Below, piece by piece: positions 25,494-34,604 of a DNA stretch of 51,823 bases. The position numbers and the translations under genes are program-made. Origin of the DNA: Phycisphaerae bacterium (GTDB lineage Bacteria; Planctomycetota; Phycisphaerae; Phycisphaerales; UBA1924); assembly GCA_016873295.1 (NCBI GenBank), contig VGXM01000022.1, forward strand, positions 1 to 51,823, written 5' to 3'. The notes below the pieces were generated by a model. The model did no database searches, was not told where the DNA came from, and worked only from the letters and a program-made list of their open reading frames with translations. Every line of letters starts with the position of its first letter. Position 1 is the stretch's first letter.

Positions 25494-26528
25494 TCACCCG
25501 CGGGGCGACGCCGCCGAACGCATGAACGCGGCGTAGCGGCGCACGGCATCGGAGGGCCTGAACGCGGGCTTCCACCCCAGCCCGGGCGCCGTCGCCGACA
25601 GGTCGGCGCACGTCCAGGTCTGGTAGAAGGCCCGGATCGCGGGCGGCATCTCGAAGTACTCGGTGGCGAGGGACGATTCGGGGATCTCGAGCGCTTCCCG
25701 CAGGGCCGACAACACCTCGGCGAAGCTCGTCGCCACCCCGGAGCCCAGGTTGTACACCCCCGGCGCCGGGTCCGCCCGCTTCCCCAGCCCCGCGGCGGCC
25801 AGCGTGCACCCCACGACGTCGTCGATGTACACCTGGTCGCGGGCCTGCGACCCGTCCGCGAAGAGGCGCGGCCTCTCGCCGGCGAGCAGGCGCGTCCCCA
25901 ACTGCCACACCATTGACGCCATCTTCCCCTTGAGGCGCTCCCCGGGGCCGAACACGTTGAAGTAGCGCAGCCCCACGATCCACGGGTCGCGCCCGTGCCG
26001 CTCAAGGTGCTCCGCGGCGACGCGGGCATGGGCGGCCTCCATCAGCCACTTGCTCATGCCGTAGACGTTGTCGGGCCTGCCCGCCGCCTCGAGCGGGAAG
26101 GGCGCGCGCTCGCCGGCCTCTCGGGGCGTGCCGTAGGTCGCGGCGCTCGAGGCGTACACCAGCGGCACGCCCGCCTCGGCGCACGCCCGCGCCATCGGCC
26201 CGAACGATTCCGTGTTCACCCGCAGCATCTCGCCCTCGTCCGCGAGCGTCGTGTCCGTGATCGCCCCGAGGTGAAAGACCGCCGACGGCCGCCACACGTC
26301 CACCAGGTCGATGAAGTCCACGCTCTCGACGCCGTGGGGGATGACGCGACCGCGGAACGGAGGCAGCCCGCGGCGTCCGAAGGCCTCGACCAGCAGGCCC
26401 GTCGACCCGGTGCGGAAGTCGTCGATGACGACCAGGTGCGCCGCCGGGCGCAGCGCCGCCAGCGCCGCCACGAGATTCGCGCCCACGAACCCCGCCCCGC
26501 CCGTGATCATGAATGATTCGAGTCCCAT
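25494..26528 (-). CDS. hldD: ADP-L-glycero-D-manno-heptose 6-epimerase-like
   Basis: 344 residues, ATG at 26528 with GGGGGAG five bases upstream. Short-chain dehydrogenase fold with ITGGAGFVGANLVAAL, FHLGAITDTT, YASSAATYG, the active-site NVYGMSKWLME and RYFNVFGPGERLKGKMASM, all matching HldD/RfaD. FYQTWTCADLSAT near the C-terminus is also family-typical. HldD makes the heptose precursor of the LPS inner core. It lies 33 nt before UXS. The presence of HldD implies an LPS-bearing outer membrane. Confidence 0.92.
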   Translation of the reverse strand: MGLESFMITGGAGFVGANLVAALAALRPAAHLVVIDDFRTGSTGLLVEAFGRRGLPPFRGRVIPHGVESVDFIDLVDVWRPSAVFHLGAITDTTLADEGEMLRVNTESFGPMARACAEAGVPLVYASSAATYGTPREAGERAPFPLEAAGRPDNVYGMSKWLMEAAHARVAAEHLERHGRDPWIVGLRYFNVFGPGERLKGKMASMVWQLGTRLLAGERPRLFADGSQARDQVYIDDVVGCTLAAAGLGKRADPAPGVYNLGSGVATSFAEVLSALREALEIPESSLATEYFEMPPAIRAFYQTWTCADLSATAPGLGWKPAFRPSDAVRRYAAFMRSAASPRG

Positions 26529-26555
26529 GGTTCTCCCCCGATCCGCGCCCCTCGA

Positions 26556-27209
26556 TCATCCCCCGCCCGGCCCGGCGGGCTTGGGCGGGATCCTGAGCTT
26601 CTGCCCCTCCCGCACCTCGTCCTTGTCGCGCAGGCGATCGCGGTTGGCGTTGAAGATCAGGTCGATGTACCGCTCCGAACCATAGAGGCGACGCGAGATC
26701 CGCGCGAGCGAATCGCCGGGCTGCACCGCGTACTCCGTCGCCGCCGGCGGGGCTGGTGGTTCCACCGGGTCGGCCTTCACCGGCTCCGGCGCCGGCTCGA
26801 CCGGCTTCTCCACCATCACCACCGAGCCCTGGATGTTGGAGGGGTCCACCGGCACCCGGATCGTCCGCCCCGGCCTCAGGCGGTCGATGTCCATCAGCGG
26901 GTTGGCCCGCGCGATCGCGCCCGCGTGGGCCGTCGTGCCGAAGAACCTCCGCGAGATCGACGCCGCCGTGTCGTCCTTCCGGATCGTGTACAGCTCGAAC
27001 CGCGGCTCGACGACGGCGGGCTCGGGCGCCGCTCCCGCGGGGCCGGGCCCGGGCTCGACGGGGGGGGGTTCCGCCGGGTGCGACGCGGCGTCGGGGGGCG
27101 CGGCGAACGTGACGCTGGGCGCGGCCGGCTCGTACCACCAGTAGACGAGCACCCAGATGACCACCAGCAGCGTCAACCCCGCGCCCAGCCTGGTCGTCCC
27201 GCCGCCCAT
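26556..27209 (-). CDS. Membrane-anchored protein with two LysM domains
   Basis: 217 residues. A single membrane segment is at about 10-25 (AGLTLLVVIWVLVYWWY), followed by a Pro/Ala/Glu-rich linker. LysM one lies at about 72-118 (YTIRKDDTAASISRRFFGT ... LRPGRTIRVP), then a second Pro-rich linker, and LysM two at about 161-207 (YAVQPGDSLARISRRLYGS ... EVREGQKLRIP). LysM binds peptidoglycan. The protein probably spans from the inner membrane to the wall. It is 16 nt downstream of secDF and starts after GGGAGG. Confidence 0.88.
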   Translation of the reverse strand: MGGGTTRLGAGLTLLVVIWVLVYWWYEPAAPSVTFAAPPDAASHPAEPPPVEPGPGPAGAAPEPAVVEPRFELYTIRKDDTAASISRRFFGTTAHAGAIARANPLMDIDRLRPGRTIRVPVDPSNIQGSVVMVEKPVEPAPEPVKADPVEPPAPPAATEYAVQPGDSLARISRRLYGSERYIDLIFNANRDRLRDKDEVREGQKLRIPPKPAGPGGG

Positions 27210-27225
27210 CCCGAGCCTCCCGTCC

Positions 27226-30200
27226 CTACGCCCTCGCCGACCCGCCCTCGCCCCTGCGCGACCACACGATCGGGGCCGCGACCGCGACCGAAGAGTACGT
27301 GCCCACCGCGACGCCGATGGTCAGGGCGAACGCGAAGGCCCGCATGCCCTCGCCGCCCACCAGGTAGAGCGTGATGCAGCTGAAGAGCGTCGTGCCGGCG
27401 GTGATGACCGTGCGGCTGATCGTCTGGTTCACCGCGTTGTTCACCATCGTCTGGCTGGCGATCAGGCCCTTGCCGCGGTTCTCGCGGATGCGATCCATGA
27501 TGATGATGGTGTCGTTGAGCGAGTAGCCCGCGATCGTCAGGATCGCCGCCATCAGGTTGAGGTCGATCTTGAAGGGCAGAATCCCCAGCGACTGGGCGAT
27601 GGCCTTGGTGCCCTCGTGGTCCCACATGATCTCCGCAAGGGCGACGAGCCCGATCACCGTCAGGCAGTCGTGGAGCAGCGCGATGATCGCCGCCAGCGAG
27701 TAGCGCACGCTCTTGAACCGCGCCCAGATGTAGATCCCGATGAGCAGGAACGACAGCACGACGCTCACGATCGCGTTGGCCTGGAAGCTCTCGGCGACCG
27801 CCCCGCTGATGCTCTGCACCCCCGCCAGGGTCTGGCTGCGGGTCAGCGCGTCGAGCACGAGCGACCACTCCAGCTGCGCGACCTGCTCCTCCCAGCGCGT
27901 CTCGTTGTCGAAGAGCGAGACCTGCTCGTCGCGGACCAGCACCGCCGCCGACCGCACCGCCTCGGCCCCGCCCTCCAGCACGACGACCTGGCGGACCCGG
28001 TTGAGCGTGGCGGAGTAGTCGCTCGTGACGCGCACGCGCTCGAAGCGCTGCTCGAGGTTGTGGAGCGTGGGCGGCGGGGTCAGGCCCTCCAGCACGATCG
28101 CCACGCCGCCGATGTACTTCGCGACGTCCTCTCGGAACGCCGGGCGGTCGATGTTGTCGCCCAACCTCGCCGACAGCACGCGGTAGACCGACCCCTGCCG
28201 GAAGTCCGCCAGGTCCGAGCCCGCGAAGACCAGGGGCTGTCGCACGTCGAGCACGTCGGCGAATGCGTCCACCACCGCGGCCTGAACGCCCCTGGAGTCC
28301 GTCGCGATCGTGTTGACGATGAACCGATCGCTCGTCACTCCGTCCGCCGCGGGGTCCATCGTGATGACCTCGGGGGTGCGCAGCTCGCGGAGCTGGCTGT
28401 TGGCGGGCGCGGCGTTGCCGATCGCCATCACGCGCTCCTCCACCCGCCGCCGCGTCATGGTCAGCGGCTGCCCGCGCTCGCCCTCGCGGAACTGCAGCGT
28501 GACCTGCGTGCCGCCCCGGAACTCGATCGACAGCATCTCCTCGCCCTTGAAGACCACCATGCCCAGCCCCAGCAGGACGTAGGCCGCGGAGATGCCGAAG
28601 AAGACGAAGCGGTACTTGATCCAGTTGACGTTGGGCGTCAGCCCGCGCTGGATGACGGGCACGACCATGGGCAGCATGAGCGCCTTGCGCCACCCGAACT
28701 TGAAGACGAGCAGGTCGAAGATCACCCGCGTCGCCACGATGGCGCAGAAGAGCGTCGACAGCACGCCGATGCCCATGGTGATGGCGAAGCCCTTGATCTC
28801 CTCCGTGCCGAACTGCCCCAGCACCAGGCACACGATCAGGTTGGTGATGTTGCCGTCCACGATCGAGTCCAGGGCCCGGCTGAAGCCCAGGCGCACCGCG
28901 GTCTTGAGGTCGTTGCCCCGCTGGAGCTCCTCGCGCATCCGCTCGTAGATGAGCACGTTGGAGTCGACCGCCATGCCGAAGGTCAGGATCACGCCCGCGA
29001 TGCCGGGCATGGTGAACGCCGCGTTGTTCGCCGCCATCGCCGCCATCAGCAGCACCGCGTTGGTGAAGAGCGCGAACACCGCGATGAACCCGCACCCGAA
29101 GTAGTAGACGATCATGAACCCGCTGATCACGATCAGCGCGATCACGCCCGCTTCGAACCCCTTGCGGAGGTTGTCGGCGCCCAGCTCCGGCCCGAGCGTG
29201 CTCACCGCGATGGGCTCGGGGCTGAGCTTGGCCTGCAGCGACCCCGCCGCCAGCACCCGGATGATGTAGCGCCGCTCCTGCTCCGAGAAGCTCCCGGTGA
29301 TCTGCCCGTTCCCGCTGATCTGGCTGCGGAGGCTGGGCGCCGTGTAGACCTCGTCGTCGAGGAGCACCGCCATCTTGAGGTTGGTCTTGGCCGGCTCGCG
29401 CGTCAGCTCTCCCAGCAGCGTGGCGCCACGCTCGTCCATCACGAAGTCGATCGCCGGACGCCCCACCTGGTCCACGCCCTCGAAGGCGCTGTTGACGCGC
29501 CAGCGCCCCTCGGAGGGCGTCAGGCGGAGCTTGCGCGTGTCCCAGCACAGGATGTAGTACTCGCCGTCGTATTCCTCGCCCACGAACCCCTGCTGCGCGA
29601 AATAGCCGACCGGGTCGGCCTCGAGGTAGCGCAGCTGGGTCACGCTGTCGTACCAGTTCTCGATCTGGTTGATCTTGAACCAGCGGGCGTCGGGGCGGGT
29701 CGCGTTGCGCGGGCCCCGCTCGCGCAGCTCGCCGCGGAGGGCCTCCTCGTCCGGGTGCGCGTTGCGCCCCGCCCCCGTGTCGATCGTGATGCGGAAGCTC
29801 AGCACGCCCGCGCCCCGCAGCAGGCGGATCAGGTCCTGCGGGTCGTCCAGCGACTTGCGGTTCTCCTCGTACGCCCTGTGGGCCGACAGGATCCGGTCGA
29901 GCTGCGCCTTGGCCTCCGGGTGCGACTCGTCCAGGCGCGTCAGGGCCCGCTCGCGCGGGCTGGGAAGCGATTGCGCCTTGCCCTTCTCGTCCGCGATGAT
30001 CCGCGGGCGGTTCGAGAGCTGGAGGACCCGCCGCACCTCCGCCGGCGAGATCGCCGTCCTGAGCACCGCGTCCCGGGACTCGTCGAACCCCAGCTCCGCG
30101 TCCGCCGCCGACGCCACCAGGGCGTCGATCCGCTCCTGGGGCTCGCCCGCCTTCTGGGCCCGATCCAGCTCGCCCCGGACCGCCGCCGACCGGTCGAACT

Positions 30201-30666
30201 TCGTCGCCGCGTCCGTCAGCAGTTGCTTGCGGCCGGCGTCGCCGATCGACAACTCATCGATCGCCCGCGACCGTTGCTCGCCGGGCAGGCGCATGGTCTG
30301 GAGAATCCGCCCCTCGGAGAGCTCGGTCCGCGCCAACTTCGCCAGCTCGTCCTCGAGGGCCGCCCGCAGCGCCTTGACCTCGGGCCCGGGCAGCGGCATG
30401 CTGATCTCGATGCGGTCCCGTCCCTGACGCACCATCGAGATCTCGAACATCCCCTGCGGGTCAACCCGGTTCTTCAGGACGCTGATCGTCTCGGAGATGA
30501 TCCGCTCGGCGTCCTCGCCCGACTTGATCTGCACCGCGTAGGTCAGGCTCGTCCCGCCCCGCAGGTCCTTGCCCAGCCGGATCTCCGTGGCCGGCGGGTA
30601 CAGCGCGTACAGGCTCACCACGAGGGCGACGAGCACGATGATCAGATTGCGGTAGATGCGGGCCAT
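27226..30666 (-). CDS. secDF: Fused protein translocase subunit SecDF
   Basis: 1146 residues, with SecD and SecF in one chain. SecD: TM1 at about 7-23, LGKDLRGGTSLTY (31-43), a very large periplasmic P1 region (about 45-500), then five helices including GMAVDSNVLIYERM (Asp568, the proton-path residue) and FSRALDSIVDGN. SecF begins at about 685 (YRFVFFGISAAYVLLG) with IEFRGGTQVTLQF, a periplasmic P4 loop of about 250 residues (roughly twice the usual size), and helices to the end with LNDTIIIMDRIREN. It uses the proton gradient to pull exported proteins across the inner membrane. It sits in the tgt-yajC-secDF order. Confidence 0.96.
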   Translation of the reverse strand: MARIYRNLIIVLVALVVSLYALYPPATEIRLGKDLRGGTSLTYAVQIKSGEDAERIISETISVLKNRVDPQGMFEISMVRQGRDRIEISMPLPGPEVKALRAALEDELAKLARTELSEGRILQTMRLPGEQRSRAIDELSIGDAGRKQLLTDAATKFDRSAAVRGELDRAQKAGEPQERIDALVASAADAELGFDESRDAVLRTAISPAEVRRVLQLSNRPRIIADEKGKAQSLPSPRERALTRLDESHPEAKAQLDRILSAHRAYEENRKSLDDPQDLIRLLRGAGVLSFRITIDTGAGRNAHPDEEALRGELRERGPRNATRPDARWFKINQIENWYDSVTQLRYLEADPVGYFAQQGFVGEEYDGEYYILCWDTRKLRLTPSEGRWRVNSAFEGVDQVGRPAIDFVMDERGATLLGELTREPAKTNLKMAVLLDDEVYTAPSLRSQISGNGQITGSFSEQERRYIIRVLAAGSLQAKLSPEPIAVSTLGPELGADNLRKGFEAGVIALIVISGFMIVYYFGCGFIAVFALFTNAVLLMAAMAANNAAFTMPGIAGVILTFGMAVDSNVLIYERMREELQRGNDLKTAVRLGFSRALDSIVDGNITNLIVCLVLGQFGTEEIKGFAITMGIGVLSTLFCAIVATRVIFDLLVFKFGWRKALMLPMVVPVIQRGLTPNVNWIKYRFVFFGISAAYVLLGLGMVVFKGEEMLSIEFRGGTQVTLQFREGERGQPLTMTRRRVEERVMAIGNAAPANSQLRELRTPEVITMDPAADGVTSDRFIVNTIATDSRGVQAAVVDAFADVLDVRQPLVFAGSDLADFRQGSVYRVLSARLGDNIDRPAFREDVAKYIGGVAIVLEGLTPPPTLHNLEQRFERVRVTSDYSATLNRVRQVVVLEGGAEAVRSAAVLVRDEQVSLFDNETRWEEQVAQLEWSLVLDALTRSQTLAGVQSISGAVAESFQANAIVSVVLSFLLIGIYIWARFKSVRYSLAAIIALLHDCLTVIGLVALAEIMWDHEGTKAIAQSLGILPFKIDLNLMAAILTIAGYSLNDTIIIMDRIRENRGKGLIASQTMVNNAVNQTISRTVITAGTTLFSCITLYLVGGEGMRAFAFALTIGVAVGTYSSVAVAAPIVWSRRGEGGSARA

Positions 30667-30767
30667 GGAACCTCGTCTGGCGGGAACCGATCCGCCCCGA
30701 TGCTCCGACGCACCCGGGCGCTCAACAGCCGACCGTCCTCGTTCCTGGGTTCAGGCGAGGGGAGCGC

Positions 30768-31298
30768 TCAGGCCGACGCGCCCGCGTGCGACTTCTCGCC
30801 CTTGACCTCGACCTCGCCCGCGGCCGGCTTGTCGCGCGAATCGCGCAGCACCGCCGCCACCGCGCTCTTGGCGAAGCGGATCCGCCCGTCCTCGCTCCGG
30901 ACCACCACCTCGTCGTCGCCCAGCTCGGTCACGACGCCGATGATCCCCCCGGACATCTGCACGCGCGACCCCTTCTGGAGCGAACCGACCAGCTCCTGAC
31001 GGCGCCGCTTCTCCTTGCGCCCGCCCATCACCGACATGAAGATCATCAGCCCGAGCACGCCCGCCATCATGATGAGCAGGCCGTTAGGCCCGAACCCGCC
31101 CGGGGCCGAGACAGGCGTCGCGGGCTGCGTCCCGGGCGTCACCGACGCCGGGGCCGGGGCCTCGACCGCCGCCGGCTGGGCCGCGGGGGCCGGCATCCCG
31201 GCGACCCGGGGCGCAGCCCCGTCTTGCGCCCAAACCACGGACGGGGTCGCGATCCCCACGAAAAGCGTCAACAACGCCGCCAAGACCAGTTTCGACAT
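30768..31298 (-). CDS. yajC: Preprotein translocase subunit YajC
   Basis: 176 residues from the ATG at 31298, with GGAGAGG upstream. An N-terminal signal-like segment (about 1-24) and a Pro/Ala-rich linker precede the conserved part: membrane helix LIMMAGVLGLMIFMSVM (about 91-107), then RKEKRRRQELVGSLQKGSRV and VTELGDDEVVVRSEDGRIRF, the YajC signature. YajC associates with SecDF in the inner membrane. It is longer than typical YajC (about 110 residues) because of the exported-looking N-terminal extension, so the protein may cross the membrane twice or be processed. Confidence 0.92.
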   Translation of the reverse strand: MSKLVLAALLTLFVGIATPSVVWAQDGAAPRVAGMPAPAAQPAAVEAPAPASVTPGTQPATPVSAPGGFGPNGLLIMMAGVLGLMIFMSVMGGRKEKRRRQELVGSLQKGSRVQMSGGIIGVVTELGDDEVVVRSEDGRIRFAKSAVAAVLRDSRDKPAAGEVEVKGEKSHAGASA

Positions 31299-31417
31299 GA
31301 CCTCTCCAGACGGACCGCGCGTGACGCCCGGTCGGTGCGTGCCATTCCAGACTGAGCCCAAACGATAGGAAGCCCGCCCACGCCAGGCGTCCTCCCCGTC
31401 TACCCTCACAAACCCCG

Positions 31418-32614
31418 TCACACAGCCCGCGCCAGCACCGGGGCGACGATCGGCCAGCGCCCGGCCAGGCCCGCCCAACCGTCGCCGTCGATCGCCGCGC
31501 GGACCTCCGCCATCAGCCGCTGGAAGTGCCGCAAGTTGTGCAGCGACACCAGGATCGGACCCAGCATCTCCTCCGCCTGGAACAAGTGGCGCAGATAGGC
31601 CCGGCTGAACCCCCCGCCGCACGCCTGGCAGTCGCACCCCGGGTCGATCGCCCCCGGGTCCTCCGCGTGGGCCTGGTTCCGCAGGCGGATGGGCCCCGTC
31701 GGCGTGAACGCGAACGCGTTCCGCCCGTTCCGCGTGGGCAGCACGCAGTCGAACATGTCCACCCCCGCCAGCACCGCCCCGAGAATGTCGCGCTCGTACC
31801 CGACCCCCATCAGGTACCGGGGCTTGGCGTCGGGCAGCATCGGCGCCGTGGCGCGCACGACCGTGTCGATGGCGTCCGGCGACTCCCCCACCGCCACGCC
31901 GCCGATGGCGTACCCCGGCAGGTCGACGGCGCACACTCGTTCGGCGGACCACCGGCGTCGGTCGAGGTCGGTGCCGCCCTGGACGATCCCGAACAGGGCC
32001 TGATCGTCGCGGGCGTGCGCCCGCTTGCAGCGTTCGAGCCAGCGCACCGTCCGCTCGTTGGCCTGGTCGAGCCGGGCCAGGTATTCGCGTCCGGCCTCGG
32101 GGCGGGGGACGGCCCGGAACGGGTGGCGTTCGTCGTCGGGCGCCGCGACCGCCGGGCCGGGCGGGCAGTCATCGAAGGCCATGATGATGTCGGGCCCGAG
32201 CTGGTTCTGGACCTGGATGGAGCGTTCGGGGGTGAGGCGGATCGTGGAGCCGTCGACCGGGCTCCTGAAGGTGACGCCCTCGTCGTCGATGCGGTTGGTG
32301 TCGGAGAGTGAGAAGACCTGGAACCCGCCCGAGTCGGTGAGGATGGGCGCGGGCCAGCCCATGAACCCGTGCACCCCGCCGAGCCTCTGGATCAGGTCGG
32401 CCCCCGGGCGGAGCATGAGGTGGAAGGTGTTGTTGAGGAGGACCTGGGCCCCGGTGCGGGCGACCTGGTCGGGGAGGATGCCCTTGACGGCGGCCTTGGT
32501 GCCCACGGGCATGAAGGCGGGCGTGTCGAACGCCCCGTGGGGCGTGGTGACGCGCCCGCGGCGGGCCCCCGTGGCGGCGGAGCGGGCGAGGATCTCGAAG
32601 CGGAGGGCCGACAT
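31418..32614 (-). CDS. tgt: Queuine tRNA-ribosyltransferase (bacterial TGT)
   Basis: 398 residues. NNTFHLMLRPGADLI, ILTDSGGFQVFSLS (Asp94, general acid/base) and MFDCVLPTRNGRNA (Asp289, nucleophile) mark the active site. The structural zinc ligands are CDCQAC (Cys327, 329, 332) and His359. An insertion of about 25 residues (about 151-178) adds length over the usual 370-375. The enzyme exchanges guanine-34 for preQ1 in tRNAs with GUN anticodons. It is 6 nt downstream of the rhomboid gene and heads the classic tgt-yajC-sec group. Confidence 0.96.
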   Translation of the reverse strand: MSALRFEILARSAATGARRGRVTTPHGAFDTPAFMPVGTKAAVKGILPDQVARTGAQVLLNNTFHLMLRPGADLIQRLGGVHGFMGWPAPILTDSGGFQVFSLSDTNRIDDEGVTFRSPVDGSTIRLTPERSIQVQNQLGPDIIMAFDDCPPGPAVAAPDDERHPFRAVPRPEAGREYLARLDQANERTVRWLERCKRAHARDDQALFGIVQGGTDLDRRRWSAERVCAVDLPGYAIGGVAVGESPDAIDTVVRATAPMLPDAKPRYLMGVGYERDILGAVLAGVDMFDCVLPTRNGRNAFAFTPTGPIRLRNQAHAEDPGAIDPGCDCQACGGGFSRAYLRHLFQAEEMLGPILVSLHNLRHFQRLMAEVRAAIDGDGWAGLAGRWPIVAPVLARAV

Positions 32615-32620
32615 CGCGCA

Positions 32621-33565
32621 TCAGGAGGCCGAGCGGCGCCGCTCGCTCGCCTCGCGCAGGAGCGCCTTCTCGCGCTCGCTCAGCGAGTGCAGCCCGTGGG
32701 TCGAGACCTTCTCGAGGATGCGGTCGATCTCGGCGTCGGGCGGGCCGGCGGCGACGACCTTGCGGGACCGCGCCCCCCCGCCGCGCGAGAAGAACCCCCT
32801 CCCGGCGGGCTTGGGGGCCTGCTTGCGGGAGTCGGAGAAGACGTCGAAGAAGTCGCGGAGCAGGTGGATGTTGCGGATGAAGAAGTACCCGGCCAGGGCC
32901 CCGCCCACGTGGGCCGCGTCGCCCCCCTTGTTGTCGCCGCTGAAGATGAGCAGGTTGGCGGCGGCCAGGCCGAGGAAGACGTAGGCGAACGTCTTCATCC
33001 TGAGGGGGATGGGTGGGATGAGGAGCTGGACGACGGAGTTGGGGGCGATGTAGGCGCAGGCCATGATGATGCCGAAGACGCCCGCCGAGGCCCCGACCAG
33101 GGGGGTGCGCGGGTCGTTGAAGAGCAGCCCCCCCACCTCCGGCAGTCCCATGGAGCGGGCCGCCTGCCCGAGCAGGTTGAGGAGGAGGTAGCAGAGCCCG
33201 CCGAAGATCCCGCAGGTGAGGTAGAAGGCCAGGTAGCGCTTGGGCCCGACGTGCGACTCGACCAGCCGCCCGAAGAAGTGCAGCCCGAGCATGTTGAAGA
33301 GCAGGTGGATGAGGTTGGCGTGGAGGAACTGGAAGGTGACCAGGCGCCAGAACTCGAGGTTGGGGATGGAGGCGTTGGGGGCGGTGCCGAAGAGCCGCCA
33401 GGTCGAGAAGAACCCGAACTCGTACACGAAGCCCAGGCCCAGCGCGACCGCGCCGAAGACCACGCAGTTGGCGACGATGAGCCAGGTGGTGGCGGAGAGC
33501 CCGGCGAAGGTGCCGGCGTGCCCGCCCCGGTCGTCGCGGTAGTACCCGCGGTCTTGGAGTCCCAT
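32621..33565 (-). CDS. Rhomboid family intramembrane serine protease with conserved C-terminal tail
   Basis: 314 residues from the ATG at 33565. Six to seven membrane helices. The catalytic dyad is Ser160 in GASAGVFG and His219 in HVGGALAGYF; HANLIHLLFNMLGLHFFG (82-99) matches the rhomboid HxxxHxxxN region. A soluble tail ends with a short module, IDRILEKVSTHGLHSLSERE, that recurs almost unchanged at the end of the next upstream gene. Rhomboids cleave substrates inside the membrane. It lies 67 nt after the M50-like gene and 6 nt before tgt. Confidence 0.93.
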   Translation of the reverse strand: MGLQDRGYYRDDRGGHAGTFAGLSATTWLIVANCVVFGAVALGLGFVYEFGFFSTWRLFGTAPNASIPNLEFWRLVTFQFLHANLIHLLFNMLGLHFFGRLVESHVGPKRYLAFYLTCGIFGGLCYLLLNLLGQAARSMGLPEVGGLLFNDPRTPLVGASAGVFGIIMACAYIAPNSVVQLLIPPIPLRMKTFAYVFLGLAAANLLIFSGDNKGGDAAHVGGALAGYFFIRNIHLLRDFFDVFSDSRKQAPKPAGRGFFSRGGGARSRKVVAAGPPDAEIDRILEKVSTHGLHSLSEREKALLREASERRRSAS

Positions 33566-33632
33566 GCCGACACAGCCTCCGTGCGGAACCGGCCCCGCTC
33601 GCCGCCCGGGTCGGGCGCGGCCCGGGCAGATG

Positions 33633-34604
33633 CTACTCGCGCCCGCGCAGGCGGGCCGAGGCCCGGTCCAGTTCCGCCCTCTCTTCATCGGTCAGGCTCG
33701 CCACGCCGTGCAACGAGACCTTGGCCAGAATCTGGTCGAGGTCGGCGTTCGGCGGCGCGGGGTCGGGGCGCCACTCCGCGGGGGGGACCGGGACAAACGC
33801 CAGGCGCCGCAGCGAGACCCAGCCGGCGACGCAGGCGACGGCGGCGACGATGAGGACCCGGGGCTGGTCGGCGAAGGCCGCCGCCAGGAACGCCGCGCAC
33901 GCCCCCAGCACCTGGATCTGCAGAACCCGTGCCGCCGCACGCGATCCGAGCAGGCGTGCATCCAGCGTGCGCCCCGCGTCCATCGGCAGGGCCGGCACCA
34001 GGTTCGCCAGCAGCAGCAGCGCCGCGGCGAAGAACCCCCACCACGAGAGGAGCTGCGCCGAGGTCGCCAGCGCCGCGATCACGGGCTGCGGCGCCAAGGG
34101 ATTGAATGCCAGCAACGACGCGTTCCCCCCCGCGAGCAGGAAGAGCGACCCCATGACCACCCCGGCGGCCGCCAGCATCGCGGGCGGAGCGGCCTGCGCC
34201 CGCCACGCCCGCAGCGGGCCGCGGGATTGGATCGCCATCGCCCCCAGGGGCCAGAGGACCACCGCGCCGATCGGCGTGGCGCTCCGGCGCGCCGCCGCCA
34301 CGCGGGCCAGTTCCTTCACGAACGCGAGGGAGCAGACCAGCACCAGCGCGGGCACGACGTGCACCAGGCTGTTGCGGTCGGTCCGCCCAGCGTTGATGAG
34401 TTCCCCCAGCAGCCAGATCGGCGCCAGGGCGTGGACGCGGAACTTCGCCCCCAGCACGCCCCCGACCGGGAAGGACCACAGGAGCGGGTCCTCGCCGAAC
34501 CCCATCACGCGGGACCAGCCCGGGCTCGCCCCGGCGCGGGAGCCGACGGGCGTGCTGGCCTCGCGCCCCAAACCCGCCCGGCCGTCGTTCTTCTGAAGGC
34601 TCAT
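33633..34604 (-). CDS. Site-2-protease-like (M50) membrane protein lacking the HExxH motif
   Basis: 323 residues from the ATG at 34604, which overlaps the nudix stop (ATGA). The sequence follows M50 proteins around both catalytic segments, but the first reads AFVKELARVAAARR (Lys97-Glu-Leu-Ala-Arg101) where active enzymes have HELGH. The second, NLVPALPMDAGR (201-212), keeps the aspartate (NxxPxxPLDGG in active members). About six membrane helices are present. The tail LDQILAKVSLHGVASLTDEE matches that of the adjacent rhomboid. The zinc-binding histidines are gone, so it is probably a pseudoprotease, perhaps a scaffold or substrate presenter. Confidence 0.75.
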   Translation of the reverse strand: MSLQKNDGRAGLGREASTPVGSRAGASPGWSRVMGFGEDPLLWSFPVGGVLGAKFRVHALAPIWLLGELINAGRTDRNSLVHVVPALVLVCSLAFVKELARVAAARRSATPIGAVVLWPLGAMAIQSRGPLRAWRAQAAPPAMLAAAGVVMGSLFLLAGGNASLLAFNPLAPQPVIAALATSAQLLSWWGFFAAALLLLANLVPALPMDAGRTLDARLLGSRAAARVLQIQVLGACAAFLAAAFADQPRVLIVAAVACVAGWVSLRRLAFVPVPPAEWRPDPAPPNADLDQILAKVSLHGVASLTDEERAELDRASARLRGRE

